Shown: positions 43,712 to 55,900 of the stretch, piece by piece
Layout of the letters: the number at the start of each line of letters is the position of its first letter
Position numbering within the stretch: the stretch's first letter is position 1
Source of the DNA: Amoebidium appalachense
Taxonomy: Eukaryota > Ichthyosporea
DNA length: 64,000 nucleotides
Reading direction: 5' to 3'
NCBI GenBank assembly: GCA_963693365.1
Contig: CAVNZM010000018.1
Location: 1,922,001-1,986,000 of the forward strand
Translations under genes and position numbers: made by a program
Notes under the pieces: model-generated
Told to the model about the DNA's origin: nothing
The model's database searches: none
Seen by the model: the letters and a program-made list of their open reading frames with translations, nothing else

Positions 43712-45073
43712 GTTTACACACTTTGTATTGCGTGGACATTGCCGGAGGCCCAGCCACATTCGACGGCCTACTGCGTTTTCCAGCACAGCCAATCCAAATG
43801 CAGCCAGTGACATATGGACATGCTAGGCAACAATGAGCGCCATCGTATTGTCCGATGTCGAGATAATGAGGCCAGACTGGCCACTGTGGCCAGCAAGGAC
43901 TGGACCTGTGTGATCGGCTCGCCGCCGGGGGCTCGTCGGCCGTTGGTATGCGGCCAAATTCCTCGTATCAGTTCAACGATCTGCCTGGCCGGGCCCATCG
44001 CCACCCCGACGAGCCTGTCGGCCATAAAATGAGGTGTCGATTTCCATGAAATTCCATCCCGTCAGGGCTCGTCGCCAGTTAACGCTGATTGGCTAAAAGT
44101 TTTGGCGCGCTTAACATTGATTGGCTGTTTTTGGCGGCAGAGTTCACGCAGCCTTCATAAAGCAGCGACGCTGGCGGTTGGATGGAAAGTGGATGGAAAG
44201 TGATTTCTGCCTGCATTGCGCTCATTATTAAAAAACGTGTGGGAACCTCAAACCCGTCAAAAACCACAGTCCCACCAAACTCTTCAGACACCCAAGCGGC
44301 CCTAGCTATGGAAACCAAGGCCTGAGAGTTCTGTAAAGCCATGTTATAGCCGGCATTTACCAGAGCCGTAACAAACCCTTCCAACAACAGCAAACATGAT
44401 TGAGCAGCTGATGTTATAAACAGCATGTACAGCTTTACAAGCTCTTCTTCTGAGGGTGGCCACATTTTCTACTAATTTCTCGCCCACTTCGAAAGATGCT
44501 GAGAAAAAAACTGAAAAAACTGAGACAAAAGAAAATCTGAAAATAGAAAAAACGTTCCCGAAAATGTGACAGGCCCGGCTGGGCCGCCGAGCTTGACCGG
44601 CCCGTGGCTCACGCATCTGTCCTGCCGACAGGCTGGGCGGAGGCGCCGCCGGGCCCATCGACATCTGGCCCGGGCAGCGGGCTGATCACACAGGTCCACT
44701 GTAAGGGTGACTTTGGCTGTAACTACATAATATCGTGTAAGTTAGTTTCATTTTTGCCTGAAGACTCTCTTTTGGCAGCGTATACTTTTTGATGGCGTAA
44801 CTTACCTAATAAGAAAACTCTGGAAAAAACGCGCAGGCCCTTGGATTCGAAGGGGCATGCAGCTGCATATATTGTAGTTACTGTAGCCTAACTTCAAGGC
44901 CTTGGCTGCTCCTGTGAAAGTTTTGGCTGTTGTCCCCCCAGATCCTCCAGATGTTCGGCAGGGGTGCAAACCTTCGATCCGCTCTATTTTTTTTGGCTGC
45001 GCTGGAAAACGCAGTAGGCCGTCGAATGTGGCTGGGCCTCCGGCAGTGTCCACGCAATAAAAAGTGTGTAAAC
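43712..45073. mobile_element. 1.36-kb element with ~81-bp terminal inverted repeats
   Basis: The left end 43712-43792 (GTTTACACACTTTGTATTGC onward) matches the right end 44993-45073 in reverse complement with about three mismatches. The interior contains GC-rich blocks (43910-44030, 44570-44690, both with CCGGGCCCATCG), CCAAT-type motifs and one ORF (44079-44465, minus). No target duplication was evident. A DNA transposon or foldback element is the likely identity, superfamily unknown. Confidence 0.82.
44079..44465 (-). CDS. 128-aa ORF inside the inverted-repeat element, unknown function
   Basis: It starts at an ATG (MWPPSEEELVKLYML) and has mixed, non-repetitive composition with an Ala/Leu-rich helical middle (AAQSCLLLLEGFVTALVNAG). 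It shows no recognisable transposase motif and no DDE/D signature. It could be a fragment of an element-encoded protein or chance. Confidence 0.35.
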   Translation of the reverse strand: MWPPSEEELVKLYMLFITSAAQSCLLLLEGFVTALVNAGYNMALQNSQALVSIARAAWVSEEFGGTVVFDGFEVPTRFLIMSAMQAEITFHPLSIQPPASLLYEGCVNSAAKNSQSMLSAPKLLANQR

Positions 45074-45547
45074 AATAATGTTCGGTGACGAGCCGAGCGG
45101 TCGAGAGTGGTCGGGGTTCAAAAAATATAAAGTTGCGCCATAGCCCCTTTAGCGAGGCAACTTGCATGCCCGGCCCACTATACTGATGATTACTTATGAA
45201 TTTTGTTATATATATATGAAGAAAGTCTTGTTTTTATACACACACGTGCACACAGGCACTTCTTATCACTGCATGTAGACACAGGGACAAAGTATGGAAA
45301 GCATGCTACCAAGCTGACTGGTGATGTTCCTGTGCTTACCAGCACACTGATTCTTGTTTCCAAGTGAGCAAACCTAGGTCATCCTTTCCCGTAACAAACA
45401 TCACACACAAGGTTGAACTTCCCCTTTCAAAAAAGTCAAGACCATTACCGTGTGTCTGTAGCCGCATAGTAAACCCTTTTATAGAACGTTTATTGCCTAT
45501 ATCACAGGTTAGAGCAGTCATTGAACAAGCGCAGAAATTCTCAAAGA
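45074..45547. other. Upstream region of the membrane-protein gene
   Basis: No ORF is supported. A short TA-rich segment (45206-45220) is present. No clear TATA/CCAAT arrangement was found close to the ATG. Confidence 0.5.
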
Positions 45548-47056
45548 ATGGCCGGCATCCCACACCCATTCGATGGCCAGAGTGACTGCCAGGTTGAAAA
45601 ATTGCCACCGGAGGATCCACAACATGCTGCCAACACACACACACCGCCACCACTTTTCACCCCTGAGCTTCCGACACCAAAGAAATCACACCTCGTAGTG
45701 ATCTCTTCACAAGACGAGCATGGCAATTGCAACATACCTACCACACAAAATTCATTCGTTGACACCACACCCGCTTCACGTGAACTGCTAGATGACGACT
45801 GCTTTCCTGGAGAAAATGCCGCTTTCCGAAACAGAAACCCAGGACGTAAAATTTGCGCCACGGGCTTGCTCGTTGTTGTCATCGGAGCACTTACATCCGT
45901 TCTCATCTACAACCTGCAAAGGAAATGTGTCGACGAAGGCCACTGTTCGTTGGGAATTTCAAAGAAATCTGACCCGAACGAGACTTACCCGGAATCGCAG
46001 AAAGGGCTCGACTATACAGCACTAGCTTTGGGCGCGCTTTTGTTCGTGCAAATGGTAGTCATGACGACATACTACTGGACGAATAAGGACGCGAGATTAC
46101 ACAGCAGGTGGACGGGGCTTCTCCCATTTTCACTGATTGCACCCATGTTGTTGGGCCACTCATGGCAGCTGTACATCTACGGGCTCGTAGGGGTTTCATC
46201 GACAGGGGCCTTTACACTACACAGCATTATTGAAATATCCCCAGTCCTATATTTGATCGTTTTTAGTATTCCTTACTATATGTGCAAATTGCTCATCATT
46301 GCACCTGTGACGTTCCGTCTCATGCGCATCGCCATCGTGTATTTTGGGCGGCCGCAGATATTCCCAAAATTGCGCTGGATATACCCGTGGGAATTCACAT
46401 CGGTGCGCCTATGGGCCACGTGGCTACCACGTGTTTTCTACGCGTTGTGTCTTTCTTTGGTGATAGTCCAAATTTCGCTGGATCTCGCGTTCAACCTTCT
46501 CGATTTCGACAATCCCGACGACAGCGTCTTTGAAAGAGCGGACACATATGCGTATTTTCTCGGACTGTTGTACTCCGTGTTTGTTTATTTCTTCGTCGTC
46601 ATGGATATATTGCTGCTCCTAATGCTTTCAATTATGCGTAAAGATCTGCGGCAGGTGCATCTCAAACAGACAAACAGCCTCTTCCTATTGAGTGTTCTTT
46701 ACATTGTGAGCAACTCGTACGCGTTTATTCAAAGATATGTCCTCGGGGGGTTAACCGGGGTGTGGGCTCTATTTGTGCTGCGCGTACTTCACGCATTTCT
46801 TGTTTCCGTCTACTCCATGTACGCAATGTACTGTGTGCACCGAGCCGGTAGGGCGTATGGTACTACGGGGGAAGTCGCCGGCACAAACACGAACACGAAC
46901 ACGAACGCTACAAATCTATCCATCAACCCCATGCCTTTTGGGGTCCAAGGGTATGTCTTCGAGGGAGTCGCATCTCTTCCGCCTACTGCGACAAGGGGGT
47001 CCAAGTTGAAATTTTCGCAACAAAGTGTGTCGTCGGGGGCAGGGAAGATGCGATGA
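45548..47056 (+). CDS. Intronless multi-pass membrane protein, unknown family (502 aa)
   Basis: It starts at the first in-frame ATG (MAGIPHPFDG). The first 100 residues are hydrophilic, Pro/Thr-rich and without a signal peptide. Eight hydrophobic segments are visible at about 103-122, 157-177, 190-214, 229-260, 293-318, 336-363, 376-398 and 403-430. A loop with two Cys (residues 127 and 133) follows segment 1. The acidic DFDNPDD loop precedes segment 6, and SIMRKDLRQVHLKQ links 6 and 7. A 70-residue polar tail contains a (Thr-Asn) run from an (ACGAAC)n repeat. This looks like one helix plus a seven-helix bundle, loosely reminiscent of orphan 7TM proteins, but no GPCR motif (DRY, NPxxY) is present. 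Unlike its neighbours it has no intron. The function is unknown. Confidence 0.75.
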   Translation: MAGIPHPFDGQSDCQVEKLPPEDPQHAANTHTPPPLFTPELPTPKKSHLVVISSQDEHGNCNIPTTQNSFVDTTPASRELLDDDCFPGENAAFRNRNPGRKICATGLLVVVIGALTSVLIYNLQRKCVDEGHCSLGISKKSDPNETYPESQKGLDYTALALGALLFVQMVVMTTYYWTNKDARLHSRWTGLLPFSLIAPMLLGHSWQLYIYGLVGVSSTGAFTLHSIIEISPVLYLIVFSIPYYMCKLLIIAPVTFRLMRIAIVYFGRPQIFPKLRWIYPWEFTSVRLWATWLPRVFYALCLSLVIVQISLDLAFNLLDFDNPDDSVFERADTYAYFLGLLYSVFVYFFVVMDILLLLMLSIMRKDLRQVHLKQTNSLFLLSVLYIVSNSYAFIQRYVLGGLTGVWALFVLRVLHAFLVSVYSMYAMYCVHRAGRAYGTTGEVAGTNTNTNTNATNLSINPMPFGVQGYVFEGVASLPPTATRGSKLKFSQQSVSSGAGKMR

Positions 47057-47790
47057 GTTCACACGCGGGATATTCGCGAGACGGGTTAACGACCCGACCC
47101 GGTGGCCAAAAACGAGAAATGAGCGCGAGAACGAAGAATGGTACGACATGTGCTGAGCCAACCAACGAGCGTGTATTGGAAGTTAGGAATGCGAGCTCAT
47201 CCAATTAGATTGGAGTGTGAAACACTCAGATACTACTAATATTGAGTGTAGGATTTGTCTGTGTGCGCTTGTGTGTATTGGGTGAAGCAGAAGGGGGGGG
47301 GGGGGGGGGGGGGGGTAAGGGGAGATCAGACAGCAAATAATAATTGTGTATTTAGAAACGTTGTAAAGGTCGTGATTGTTCTTTGGGTTGTTTCTTCCAC
47401 GCAATATCTGGGTATATGAAAGTATGGTGCACAAGACTGCGCGATATTGAGTTCAAATATTCTTAATTATAGTTTAACTTTTAGTTTTAGTTCTTCTTTA
47501 AATTAGTTTTGTATATTCAATTCTGCAACTAGCGGATATTGTCTGTGTGCACGGTATTGGCACATGTTAACCGCAGTGTATAGACTGGTGTTTTTTAGAA
47601 AAAAGTTCGATTGATTGGTTTTACTACTGAAAGCCTATTGGTCCCTTTTAGCTGTGTTCTGACAATGGATGCAGTAAAAAGAAGGCACTACAGCTACCAA
47701 AGATGGTGTGTGCGCATGTGGGCTCTTGAGTACACACACACACACACCAAAAAAAAAAAAAACACGCCCACATGCTGGGACATACGCGCA

Positions 47791-47837
<47 letters not shown>

Positions 47838-48100
47838 TACCCTCTACACATACACAAACACCATTGCAACAAAACCAACACCCAAGGTAGAACTCGAGAG
47901 TCTCGAAAGAAAATCCGTCAGAAAAAAAGCAGAAGATTGAAACTTTGAATCGAATGGATGTAAATACGACAAGCAGCTGGACAGATAAAACTGGATTTTA
48001 TTCTGTTTAAGAGAAAAAATTCCCATATCTAATTTTCGGCCTCCTCTCGCTTTCTTTTTGTTCAGTCCACATGTCCCCATGATCCGCGGCTGCATATTTT
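47057..48100. other. 3' flank; poly-G at 47294-47315, (CA)n at 47795-47836
   Basis: No gene is seen. The short open frames are built on CA repeats. Confidence 0.65.
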
Positions 48101-48115
48101 CCCCTGACCTTCGGC

Positions 48116-48146
<31 letters not shown>

Positions 48147-48901
48147 ACACACACACACCCAACCACCCCACCAAAAGAGAAAAAAACAAAATCATTGACA
48201 CCCATCCACACACACACACACGTGTACAGATCGGGGAGAGAGCAGAAAAAGGATACTGAAGTAGGTGTTGGGGTGTGTGAGGCTGTGGTGGTGGGTGTGG
48301 GTGGGTGTGTGGGGAAGTGGGTGGATACCGGTGTGTGTGTGTGTGAGCGGGGGGGTGGCGTAGCTACCATAGTGCCACACGGTGTGTTTGTTTGTGTGTT
48401 TTTCTGTGTGCTTGTGTGTGCATGCATGTGATGTGTGCATGCGTGGGTGTGTTTGGTAGGTTGTGAATGATGATGTGTGTTTGGGTATGTGGGTGTGTCG
48501 GTGTGTGTGTGTGTGTGTGTGTGTTTGTGTATGTGTGTGTATGTGTGTGTGTGTACGTGTGTGTGTGTGTGTGTGCGCGCGTGTAGTGTGCACGTACGCT
48601 CGTCCGGGCTTGTGTTTTGTGGGTGCTTGTGTGTATTTTGCCACAGGGGTTGGAATGCGGCTAGAAAGGCGAATTGATCGTTTTAAGCAATGTTATTATT
48701 CATTAATTATTATTATCATCATTATTATTATTGGGGGGGGGGGGGGGGGGGGGGGAGGGGGGGGGGGTGGGGGGGGGGGGGGAGGGGGCGGTGGGGGGGG
48801 GGGGGGAGGGGGGGGGCATTCTATATTGCTGGGAGGTGTTAATGGGTAGGTGGATGCCAGAGTGAGCTCGACGGTGTGTGTGTGTGTTTGTTGAGGGATG
48901 G

Positions 48902-48939
<38 letters not shown>

Positions 48940-49300
48940 GGGGGGGGGGGAGAGGGGAGGGGAAGGGGGGTGGAGAGTGTTTTTTTTTTTTTTTTTTTTT
49001 TTTTTTGGGGGGGGGGGGGGGGTTGTATACTTTCGTTGGTGTCGTTGGTGTTGAAAGCGAAATTGAGTAGTTTGGTAGGGGGGTAGGTAGACTTCGCAGT
49101 ATGACAGACCCCCCCCCCCCCCCCCGCACACACATACACGAAAAAAAACCCCTTCTCTATCTCCCCCGCTTTTCTTCATCTTTCTCACCCCACTCTTTGC
49201 GGCTAGAACTTGTGTCCCATGCACCCCCCCCCCCCTCCCCCGCCCCCTCCCCCCCCCCCCGGGCCCCCCCCCCTTTTTCCTCCAAACACACCCGGATTCA
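48101..49300. repeat. Poly-C, (GT)n and very long poly-G blocks
   Basis: Poly-C lies at 48117-48146, (GT)-rich DNA at 48330-48595, poly-G/GGT blocks at 48733-48817 and 48904-48952, poly-T then poly-G at 48979-49022, and poly-C at 49109-49125 and 49223-49270. No gene is supported. Confidence 0.9.
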
Positions 49301-50147
49301 TCTTCTCGCAAATCATGCTGTGTAAGGGAACCTGTACCTCGTGACCAATGTTATTTGCTTCACCCTTAATTTCATTCGTACGTGCACACAAACCTCAAGC
49401 CTTTTTTTCTCCCTTAGTCTGTTCCGGAGCCGGATCGCGTACCACCTGAAATGCCTCTTAGCTCACATCTTAATCAATCTTAATTATCTCACATCTTAAT
49501 CACTTTCCTTTTCTGTATATTTATCTTTCTTCTACAGAAATCGGACTTTGGTGTTTGCTTGAAAGTATTTTGGTTGTTGTCGGCTAGCTTCTAGGAGCAA
49601 CAAGAAGGATGAGCACCCCCACCCACTCACCTACCCCCCCCCCCCCCCTTTGCACACGCACACACACACACACACACGCACACACACACACACCCCTCCC
49701 CCCCCCCCCCCCCCCCCTTCATCCTTTCCTCCCGCTCCCCTCATTCTCGTCCTCACTCTCTCTCTTCACGTTCACTCACAAACACACACTCTCTCTTTCT
49801 CCCCCCCCCCCCCCCCCCCCCCCCTCGTTTCTCTGTCTGTCCCCATCTCTCTCTCTGTCCCCCGCCCCTCGCATCTCTTTTTGCTCCCTGTTTCCCCCTC
49901 TTCTCTGTTTCAACACCTCGGGGGAGGGGGGGGGGGGGGGGGGGCTTCGGGGGGTCTGTGGGTGGGGGAGGGGGGGAGGAGGGGGAAGGGACAAATGAAG
50001 AGGAGGTTGCAGCTTAGTAAATTTGAGGGGGGCAAAGGAGGTGTGTACATCAGTGAAGAGGAGAGGGCTGTGGACTCTGCTCCTGTTTTCGTTTTGTTTA
50101 TGTGTGCCCCTTCCCCCCCCCCCCCCCCCCCCCTCCCCCCCCCCCCC

Positions 50148-50179
<32 letters not shown>

Positions 50180-50716
50180 ACACACTTGGGTTGATAATTT
50201 CTTTTCTTTTGTTGCATGCTGCACTGTGTGTGCTTTGCCGTCTGCATTGTGTTGTTCGTCATGAATGTGTGTTTCATACTTTGCAACACATCCAACACCC
50301 CTCTCCCTGTGTGGGACTATTTCCTTCACTTATGTTCTACTATGTATACCCTCCCTCTTTCCCTCCCTCCCTCTCCATCTATCTCTCTCTCTCTCTCTCT
50401 CACTCCCCCCCCCCCCCCCTCTCTCCTTCTCTCTCTCTCTCTCTCTCTCCCCCCCCCCCCCCCCCCAATACACACACACACTTTTCCGCCTTCCCCTCTT
50501 CCCCATTCTGAGCATTTATATTCCACATGCCTTTTTTCTCTTGGCCTCTACGGTCATGGAAGGCTGTTTTCCTTTCTTGCCTTTGTATTCCGTGCACTCT
50601 GGTCATGCCTCTCTTCAGCCTGAGGACGAACTTCCTCCATTCGCCCCGATCGGCAATATTGCCGCAGGGCAGGCGCCAACCTCCACCTTACTCCCTTCCT
50701 CTCCCTTCCCCCCCTT

Positions 50717-50747
<31 letters not shown>

Positions 50748-51383
50748 AGTTTTCAAACCACTTTATCTGTTCGCGCGCGCGCGCGCGCGCGCGCGCGCGC
50801 GCGTGTGTGTGTGTGTTGAGTGTGTGTGTGTGCGCACACACACACACACCTGCGAATATGAGGGCCTTAAGAGGAAAAGAACATGCACCACACCAACCAA
50901 CATGCATAGATCACCCATACACGGGCACACACGTTGCCTTGGGGGTTGATCGTGTTTTTGGGTAGCAAAGTGTGTGTGTGCTGTACTGGTGTGTTTCCAC
51001 TTTGAGACGTGTGCACATGTGTTTGTGGCTGTTCTGCACGTGAAATCCCATAGCCCCCACTCACGTTACCTTGGACTCATTATTTATACTAACAGTGTTG
51101 CCATTCATGCTTCACTCACTCGCACCATCCCCCCCCCCCCCCCCCCCCCGTGCCTCCCCTCCCGCCTCCCCCCCCCCCCCCCCCCCCCCCCCCCCGCCCA
51201 CACAAACACAAAACACGTTTCTCCTTTTTCTTGCATACTCCTGCAACCACAAATCCCGGGCCTTCCCACTGTTACGTGTGCTCACATCATTAACCCTGCT
51301 CGTTTTTGATCAAGACGGGTGCTACCCCTCCCCATCTACCTGCGTTTCACGGCTGGGAAGTGTCCATTAAATCATCCTTTTTT

Positions 51384-51420
<37 letters not shown>

Positions 51421-51540
51421 CCCCCTCCCCCCCCTCCCCCCCCCGGCCCCCCCCCCCCCCCCCCGTTTTTTTTGTTTTTTTTTTCAATTCTGTTTTTGTT
51501 TTTTTGTTTTTGCTTCTGGTTTCGCTATTCCTGTGCCATT
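49301..51540. repeat. Intergenic repeats: poly-C, (CA)n, (CT)n, (GC)n
   Basis: Poly-C runs lie at 49627, 49697, 49801, 50110-50165, 50405, 50449, 50718-50745, 51130, 51170-51195 and 51386-51465. An R3-like head lies at 50214-50300. A 32-bp (GC)n lies at 50773-50804. A 20-bp R3 fragment (CGTTTTTGATCAAGACGGGT) lies at 51300. A 40-residue non-repetitive frame on the minus strand (49391-49262) is not assignable. Confidence 0.8.
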
Positions 51541-52588
51541 TTTTGTTTCGTCTATTGGTTTCTACACTTCCGGAAGGTTCGTTCGACCCTAAAGTATTAG
51601 TTGGAACCCTTTGGTCCGAAAGCGGCGCTGTCTACCTTGACGCGCAACAATTTTGCAAAGAGAGCTACTCATGCTGCCACTGCGGGTGTGTGTTTATCAA
51701 CATCACCCTGCGATATAGCCATCTTGGCGTCGAGTCGGCAAGTATCTACCGTAGCGGGACATTCATATTGGCTAATCCTCTTTAGTAACAGGAACCTCCC
51801 GATGAAAACCACGAAGACGTTTTCCCAACCGAACAATTTTTTTGAAGCAGTAAACAAGAAAGACAAAGTTATATGGATATAAAAACCAACTACAGGAAAG
51901 AAGGAACTATAAGGAAATACCTTTTGTGTGTCTTCGAGGGCGGTTTGATTCACTGATTGAGTTTTGTTCTCGAATCTCGATCAATTGGACAGTCCGTTGC
52001 GCCAATCAGATCCCACAACGAACTCCACCAATTGGAATGTTCGAATTAATGGAGATGGTGTAAAAACATGAAATCACAAGTCTCACAGTGTACCAAAATG
52101 CTTTATTGAATCAATTGTATAAACAGTAAAAAGATATAAACAACATTTGTTAAACCAACAATTTACTATTAATGAACTTCATTTGCTCTAAAACTCTATT
52201 AATTTAGTTGCTGCTTGTTTCTTGCCCTAAATGAAAAGCCTGCCACCGTCCTGGCATTAATGGTGTTATCCAATATGGGTGAGTTTTCACACAATTCCCA
52301 TTTTGGCGGACGCTCATGAATAATCGATTGGCCAAACAAGAACCACCAATAAACATAACACACCGCCATCAGGCTTTGCCTCGCCAGGCCTTCCGAACAC
52401 ACATGTGCACACACAAACGCTATTTATTCATCGCAGGGGGGTTTCTACCTGCGGGCTTGTGTACGCTAGCGTGCGTATCCATTCATTTATTTGTTTCTTT
52501 TTCACCCATCATTTTGGTGTTTTCTTGCTTCGTTTTCTGAAGTTTCTGCTAGTGTGATACAGCCGGACTTGACCGGCAGCGAACGAAA
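51541..52588. other. Upstream region of the SdrD-B gene; unresolved open frames at 51550-51880
   Basis: All three frames of 51560-51780 are partly open in non-repetitive sequence, so a short exon is possible but no family is recognised. CCAAT-type motifs cluster at 51984, 52003, 52030 and 52325-52350. Confidence 0.5.
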
Positions 52589-52864
52589 ATGAAGGCTGCG
52601 GCCGTCACACTTGCCCTGGCCCTTGCAGGCGCAGCGGAGGCCAACTTCTTCGGTGAGTGCAGAGCGTATTTGTCACTTCATAGCGCACAGATAATTTGCC
52701 CACCTATGGCACATACATACAAATAAACATACTGTCACAGTGAGGAGCGCATGGCAGGTTTAACTTAACAAAGCACAAACCTCTTTGACACCGTGGCATG
52801 CTCACCCTCACTCAGTGGCGCATTTCACTAGGTGAAAGAAACATGCGCACACATACATTACCGT

Positions 52865-52940
<76 letters not shown>

Positions 52941-55900
52941 ATACAGACACACCCTGGCACATGCACATCCGCTTATAAATGGACCGTGTGACGAACACAA
53001 AATGGGAAGGCTACCTATAGCCATTTTGCCCGTGTTACATGTTCACACAGGCCCTAGGCACACCTGCTTCCATAATGATAAGCGGCTTTGCATACTGTCA
53101 CGGCAACACGAGCTCTTTATTCTTCGGGGAAAATTTACAACTCTTGACTGGACTAACGGTTGTTCAAATTAGTGTGAAGCCTTTCTATACACCATTCAGA
53201 ACTCTGCTTTCTTTCTTTTCGGGGAAAAATATACTCTTGACTGGACTAACGGTTGTTCAAATTAGTGTGAAGCTTTTCTATACACTGTCCTGTGTGTCAC
53301 AGTGTACAGTGCGACAAGGTTCATACCCAGCAACTGCAAGTGCAATGATTACACAAGACTTAGCGGCACACACACCACACATGAGTTCCATCCACTTTCA
53401 ATGCACACACTGCAAAAACCCCGCTAACACGTGCATCCCCCCCCCCCCCCCCCCCCCCCCCTCCACCCCCTCTTAGGATCGTGGTTCAGCAAAGGCACCA
53501 CCGACTGCCCCCCAGGGTACGTCAAGGGTGCAAAAGGTTGGTGCGTCGCCATCAACCAATCAAAAGGCACAATCTGCGGATCGGTTTTCAGCGACACGAA
53601 TCGCAACGGCCGCTTCGATTTGGGCGAGGCCGGTATCCCGGGTGTAACCGTCCACCTCGAAAATTCAAAGGGGACACGCGTTGCTACCCTTCTCACAACC
53701 AGCAACGGGAAGTACAGTTTCGTTAACGCGCCGGACGGGACATACCGCGTGGTCGTGGAGAAAGTACCCTCGGGGCTTCAACAGACGGCGGATCCTGACG
53801 GCGTATTGAATGGTGCTACTACCGTGACAATCACAAGCGGTAACGGAAAACAAAACGTCGATTTTGGTTATTCCGGTGGAAACGGTGGGAATAATGGAGG
53901 GGATGCACATAACACGTGGGTCGCGGGAACAGTCTACAACAGCAAGAGCCTAGGCGGCAAATATCGTCCTGGGGAGGGTCTCGCTAACGTTTTGATTCAA
54001 TTGGTTGACGCGTCCGGGAATGTGGTTGCTAAGGGAACAACCAATAGCAACGGAGCGTACGAGATTAAGGCCGCGCCTGGGCGGTACACCGTTGTGGTTG
54101 CAAGCGGTGTACCCGCCACCCTCTCCCCCGCATACGAAGCGGATTCGAACCCCGACGGACGCACGAACGTCATTTTGACAAACGGTAAACGCACACAAGC
54201 TAGCTTCGGTTACGTTTCGGGTGGCTACACTGTTGTTCCCGTTCCTCCCAAACCCACATCGGCTCCGGCTCCCATCCCCATGCCGGCCCCCGCCCCGAGC
54301 CCCGTTCCTAAGCCTTCTCCTTCCCCGGCACCGGCACCCGTTCCCGTCCCCATGCCCGCACCGGTACCCAAGCCATCCCCGGCACCTATGCCGGCTCCTA
54401 TGCCCGCCCCGGTCCCGGCTCCCGTCCCTATGCCGGCACCCGTCCCCATCCCCGCCCCTGCCCCCATGCCGGCTCCTATGCCCGCGCCGGCACCGGCTCC
54501 CGTCCCTAAGCCCTCCCCGGCTCCCGCCCCAGCACCTGTTCCCATGCCGGCTCCCGCGCCCGTTCCCGTTCCCGCTCCTCAGCCCGGCAGCTATTCTGGA
54601 AGTATCTCCGGTGCTGTGTTTAAGGATACCAACGCCAACAAAACCCCGGATGACGGGGAAGAGATTAAGGGTGTTTCTGTCACCCTCAAATCACGCAGCG
54701 GCGCGGTGGTTCAGACCACCACCACGGATGAAATGGGTGGGTATGTCTTTGTTGGAATTCCGGTTGGTACCTATGTTGTGGTGGTGAGCCCTATTGCCGG
54801 CCTTAAGGTGGTGTTTGAGAGCGACCCCAAGGACACCAATCTCGATGGAATTACTCAGGTAGGGTTTCCGCACCTTAAGCTCTCCACTCCCTCCCCTTCC
54901 CCCCTCGGAACCCCCCCCCCCCCCTCTCTCCCCCTCCTCCCCCTCCCCCCCCCCACCCCCCCCCTTCCCCAGCACACAAGTATGCGCTGCGAAGAAAGGT
55001 GCTGTTTTTGAGAAGGTGTTTTGCGGTTTTTCAAGGTGTGTTTTTGTGTGTGTGTGTGTGTGTAAAAAGGTGTTTAAACTTTGCCAGAAGGCGTGGTTTT
55101 TGGCTAAAAGGTGTGGTTTGCTTGTGCGAAAAGGTGTTAAACTCGGGATGTGTTGCATTGTCCGTACCGCATATTAGTTTTTACCTCTCCCCCCCCCCCC
55201 CCCCCCCCCCCCCCCGGACTCCGGCCAAAAAAGGAGTTTCTGTACTTTGGGTGTGTCATTGCTGCGTGTGGACTTCTTTCCCCCCCCCCCCCCCCCCCCC
55301 CCCCCTACTTATCCCCTTCCCGCCGTCCCCTCCACCCCCCCCCCCTCTCCCCCCACCCCCACCCCAACTCCCTCATATCGTGTGTTAGTGATGACTTGGG
55401 AACCTCCGCCTCCCCTTCCTCCCTTGAAGTTCCCCCCTCCCCCCTTCCCCTCCCTCACAAGGGCCTGTAATGCTTGTGAAATCCCCCCCCCCCCCCCCCC
55501 AACACACACACCCACTAGCACAACCACCACCACCCATCCACCCGTCCCCCCCCACCCCCCCCCCCCCCCCCCCCCCCCCTGCCCTTCATGTCACTGCCAA
55601 TGTGTGCTTTGTGCTAACACACACACATTCTCCCCCCCCCCTCCCCCCACAGGTAGTACTTGTTGCTGGTGACGATCAAGTTGAAGGTGTTGACTTTGGC
55701 TACGCCCCCGGCACCACCCCGGCCCCGACCCCAGCCCCCGCCCCTATCCCTGCCCCCATGCCGGCACCGGCACCAGCACCGGCACCCGTCCCCGTCCCCA
55801 TGCCTGCACCGGCTCCCATGCCTGCCCCCTCTCCCATCCCGGCACCCGCCCCCGCCCCCGCCCCTATGCCGGCTCCCGCCCCGGCTCCGGTTCCCGTTCC

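Noticed and set aside
51541-51882. Possible exon with overlapping open frames
   Set aside because: Competing frames on both strands are open, with no splice or family support, so it is noted only as an unresolved region.
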